From Acidobacteriota bacterium (GTDB lineage: Bacteria; Acidobacteriota; HRBIN11), in contig JAUQPV010000106.1 of the NCBI GenBank assembly GCA_030550225.1, positions 1 through 7,992 on the forward strand: a DNA stretch of 7,992 nt. Reading direction: 5' to 3'. Below the pieces are notes generated by a model, which saw only the letters and a program-made list of their open reading frames with translations, was not told the DNA's origin and did not search any database. This document shows positions 5,737 through 7,992 of this stretch, piece after piece; position 1 is the stretch's first letter; every line of letters begins with the position of its first letter. The translations under genes and the position numbers were made by a program.

Positions 5737-7836
5737 ATGAGTTTCCCGGCCCGTCCGTTCGCCGAAGAGTTCTCTGGAGCCGTCGCCGTGCCCGACAGCC
5801 TTCTCCGCCGGACGGCTCACGTCGTCCGGGGTTTGGCGATGGACGCTGTCCAGAAGGCCAACTCGGGCCATCCGGGCATGCCGATGGGCATGGCCGACGC
5901 CGCCGTCGTCTTGTGGACGAAGTTTCTCAAGCACAACCCCAAGGACCCGAATTGGCCGGACCGGGACCGGTTTGTCCTGTCGGCCGGCCACGGGAGCATG
6001 CTCCTGTATGCCCTCCTGTTCCTGACGGGCTATGACGTGACGCTGGACGACCTGCGGGCCTTCCGTCAGTGGGAGAGCAAGACGCCGGGCCACCCCGAGT
6101 ATGGCCTGACACCGGGCGTCGAGACGACGACGGGGCCTCTCGGTCAGGGTATCGCCAACGCCGTCGGGATGGCTATCGCCGAACGTTGGCTGGCCGAACG
6201 GTTCAACCGACCTGGTTTTCCCATCGTGGACCACTATACATATGTCATCGCCAGCGACGGGGACCTCATGGAGGGCATTTCCCATGAGGCCTGCGCCCTG
6301 GCCGGTCATCTGGGCCTGGGGAAGCTGATCGTCTTGTACGACGACAACGGGATCACCATCGACGGCCCGACGGCCCTGGCCTTCACGGAAGACGTCCTCC
6401 GACGCTTCGAGGCTTACGGCTGGCACGTCCAACGAGTCGACGGCCATGACATGGCGGCTGTCGAGGCGGCCCTCTGGGCCGCCCGGGCCGAGACGAAGCG
6501 GCCTTCTCTCATCGCCTGTCGGACGCATATCGGCTTTGGAAGCCCCAACCGCCAGGACACGGCCAAGGCCCATGGGGAACCCCTCGGAGCCGACGAGGTC
6601 CGCTTGGCGAAGGAACGCTTAGGCCTGCCACCGGACGAGGCCTTCCATGTCCCCGACGACGTCCGGGCCTTCATGCGGCTGTGCGGGCAGGTCGGCGCCC
6701 GCCGCCAGGCCGAGTGGGAAGACCTCTTCGCCCGCTATGAGCGGGCCCATCCCGACCTGGCGGCCGCCTTTCGGCGCTTCCTTGACGGAGACCTACCACC
6801 GGACTGGGACCAGGACTTCCCGACGTTCCCGACCGAAAAGCCCATCGCCACCCGGTCGGCCTCGGGCGCCGTCCTGAACGCCGTCGCTCCTCGGATCCCG
6901 AACCTCCTCGGCGGGTCGGCCGACCTGACGGGCTCGAACCACACCTTACCGAAGGGCGAAAAGCCCCTGACGCGGGACGACTTCAGCGGACGCTACATCC
7001 ACTTTGGCGTCCGGGAACACGCCATGGGAGCCATCCTGAACGGCTTGGCCCTCCACGGCGGGGTCCGGCCCTACGGCGGGACGTTTCTCGTCTTTTCCGA
7101 CTACATGCGGCCGTCCATCCGCCTGGCCGCTATGATGGGCCTACCCGTGATCTACATCTTCACTCACGATAGCATCGGCCTCGGCGAGGACGGACCGACG
7201 CACCAACCCATCGAACACCTGACGAGCCTACGGGCGATCCCGAACCTATGGGTCTTCCGACCGGCCGATGCCGCCGAGACGGCCGTCGGCTGGCGAGTCG
7301 CCCTCGAACGCCGGGACGGCCCGACGGCCCTCGTCTTGACCCGGCAGGCGGTCCCCGTCATCGACCGGACCCGCTACGCCTCGGCCGAGGGTGCCCTGCG
7401 CGGGGCGTACGTCCTGTCGGATGTCCCCGACCCGCAAGTCATCTTGATCGCTACGGGCTCCGAGGTCGTCATCGCTCTGGAGGCCCAAAAACTCTTAGCC
7501 GACCGGGGCATCCCGGCCCGGGTCGTCTCGATGCCTTGCCGGGAGCTGTTCCGGCGACAACCGACGGAGTATCGGGAAGCCGTCTTACCCTCGACCCTAC
7601 GGGCCCGTGTCGTCGTCGAGGCGGGGGCGACCCTCGGCTGGGGTCACGAAGTCGGCCTCGACGGGGCCGTCGTCGGCCTGGACCGTTTCGGGGCATCGGC
7701 ACCCTACGAGGTCTTATACCGGAAGCTGGGCCTCACGCCGGAGGCCGTGGCCGAGGCGGCCGTCCGGGTCTTCGACGGCCTGGCCGCTCTCAGCCCCGTC
7801 CCGGTGCGGGCCCGGTCGAACCCCCCCATGAGATGA
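5737..7836 (+). CDS. tkt: Transketolase
   Basis: Transketolase uses thiamine diphosphate to transfer two-carbon ketol units between sugar phosphates; in the Calvin cycle it makes xylulose-5-phosphate, erythrose-4-phosphate and ribose-5-phosphate. The 699-residue protein is full length, slightly longer than the usual 650-670, mostly through an N-terminal tail of about 20 residues and a short C-terminal tail. The ThDP/metal domain has NSGHPGMPMG (42-51, H45), SAGHGSML (82-89, H85), GPLGQG (133-138), and the GDG...N cofactor motif from G175-D176 to N204. KAHGEPLG (277-284, H279) closes it. The central domain has GVREHAM (424-430) with the catalytic glutamate E427, TFLVFSDYMRP (449-459) and GEDGPTHQP (483-491, H489). 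The C-terminal domain has IATGSEV (571-577). All key residues expected for an active enzyme are present. It sits between prk and rbcL, so it is probably the CBB-dedicated copy, though it may serve the pentose phosphate pathway too. Confidence 0.97.
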   Translation: MSFPARPFAEEFSGAVAVPDSLLRRTAHVVRGLAMDAVQKANSGHPGMPMGMADAAVVLWTKFLKHNPKDPNWPDRDRFVLSAGHGSMLLYALLFLTGYDVTLDDLRAFRQWESKTPGHPEYGLTPGVETTTGPLGQGIANAVGMAIAERWLAERFNRPGFPIVDHYTYVIASDGDLMEGISHEACALAGHLGLGKLIVLYDDNGITIDGPTALAFTEDVLRRFEAYGWHVQRVDGHDMAAVEAALWAARAETKRPSLIACRTHIGFGSPNRQDTAKAHGEPLGADEVRLAKERLGLPPDEAFHVPDDVRAFMRLCGQVGARRQAEWEDLFARYERAHPDLAAAFRRFLDGDLPPDWDQDFPTFPTEKPIATRSASGAVLNAVAPRIPNLLGGSADLTGSNHTLPKGEKPLTRDDFSGRYIHFGVREHAMGAILNGLALHGGVRPYGGTFLVFSDYMRPSIRLAAMMGLPVIYIFTHDSIGLGEDGPTHQPIEHLTSLRAIPNLWVFRPADAAETAVGWRVALERRDGPTALVLTRQAVPVIDRTRYASAEGALRGAYVLSDVPDPQVILIATGSEVVIALEAQKLLADRGIPARVVSMPCRELFRRQPTEYREAVLPSTLRARVVVEAGATLGWGHEVGLDGAVVGLDRFGASAPYEVLYRKLGLTPEAVAEAAVRVFDGLAALSPVPVRARSNPPMR

Positions 7837-7847
7837 AAGCCATCTTC

Positions 7848-7853
7848 GGAGGA
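7848..7853 (+). promoter_or_regulatory. Ribosome binding site of rbcL
   Basis: GGAGGA lies five bases before the ATG at 7859, within the 22-nt gap after tkt. It fits strong translation of RuBisCO from the operon mRNA. Confidence 0.7.
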
Positions 7854-7858
7854 TAGGC

Positions 7859-7992
7859 ATGGATCCGAAATCTTCGGCCCCCAAATACGCCGGTACGGAT
7901 TCGCGGTACGCCAGGGCCGGGGTGAGAGAATACCGGGAGATGGGGTACTACGACCCCCACTACGAGCCGAAGGACACGGACACCCTGGCCCT
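7859..7992 (+). CDS. rbcL: RuBisCO large subunit, N-terminus only (form I, red-type like)
   Basis: Only the first 44 codons are present; the gene leaves the window on the right. The product would carboxylate ribulose-1,5-bisphosphate to two 3-phosphoglycerates. After a polar leader of about 16 residues the sequence shows YARAGVREYREMGYYDP (17-33) and HYEPKDTDTLA (34-44), the conserved start of the form I large-subunit N-terminal domain. The MGY(W/Y)D wording matches form IC/ID (red-type) proteins, such as those of Rhodobacter and non-green algae, whereas green-type proteins have a TYW-x-P-x-Y start at this point. The catalytic barrel is not visible, so activity and exact form are inferred. 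rbcS, and for a red-type enzyme the activase cbbX, would be expected downstream. Confidence 0.88.
   Translation, partial: MDPKSSAPKYAGTDSRYARAGVREYREMGYYDPHYEPKDTDTLA

Noticed and set aside
5404..6573. 389-residue open frame on the minus strand opposite prk and tkt
   Set aside because: It overlaps two clearly identified genes. Its length follows from symmetric codon bias: GTC and GAC are each other's complement and stops are rare in high-GC genes. The translation has no family motifs.

Overview
The window is high-GC DNA with tightly packed genes, strong G-rich Shine-Dalgarno sites and a strong preference for codons such as GTC, GAC, CTC and CGG. It carries part of a carbon-fixation (Calvin-Benson-Bassham, CBB) gene cluster of an autotrophic bacterium. 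No 16S or other phylogenetic marker is present. The start of the RuBisCO large subunit looks like the red-type form I (IC/ID) family, the phosphoribulokinase resembles the long cyanobacterial/actinobacterial class rather than the short proteobacterial one, and the DNA polymerase I has lost its proofreading motif. Together these suggest an autotrophic, possibly thermophilic bacterium outside the well-known Proteobacteria. The lineage cannot be fixed from this window.

Layout. (1) Minus strand, 1-2558: a DHA2-like MFS efflux transporter followed after 9 nt by polA, which runs off the left edge. (2) 2559-3184: a 626-nt divergent intergenic region with no convincing gene. It holds several short-period (7-8 bp) degenerate tandem repeats, some arranged as inverted pairs, and GC-rich hairpins. 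(3) Plus strand, 3185-7992: a long transaldolase-family gene, a 163-nt structured spacer, then prk, tkt and the first 44 codons of rbcL/cbbL. prk and tkt are separated by one base and tkt and rbcL by 22 bases, so the last three are very likely one operon. The transaldolase may share the transcript or have its own.

How the genes work together. Phosphoribulokinase makes ribulose-1,5-bisphosphate and RuBisCO carboxylates it. Transketolase, and probably the transaldolase, rearrange sugar phosphates to regenerate ribulose-5-phosphate. A transaldolase as first gene of a CBB cluster is notable, because the textbook cycle uses sedoheptulose-1,7-bisphosphatase instead of transaldolase. This is the most interesting biological point of the window: it may encode a transaldolase-type regeneration branch paired with a form I RuBisCO. 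The MFS/polA pair has no visible functional link to carbon fixation.
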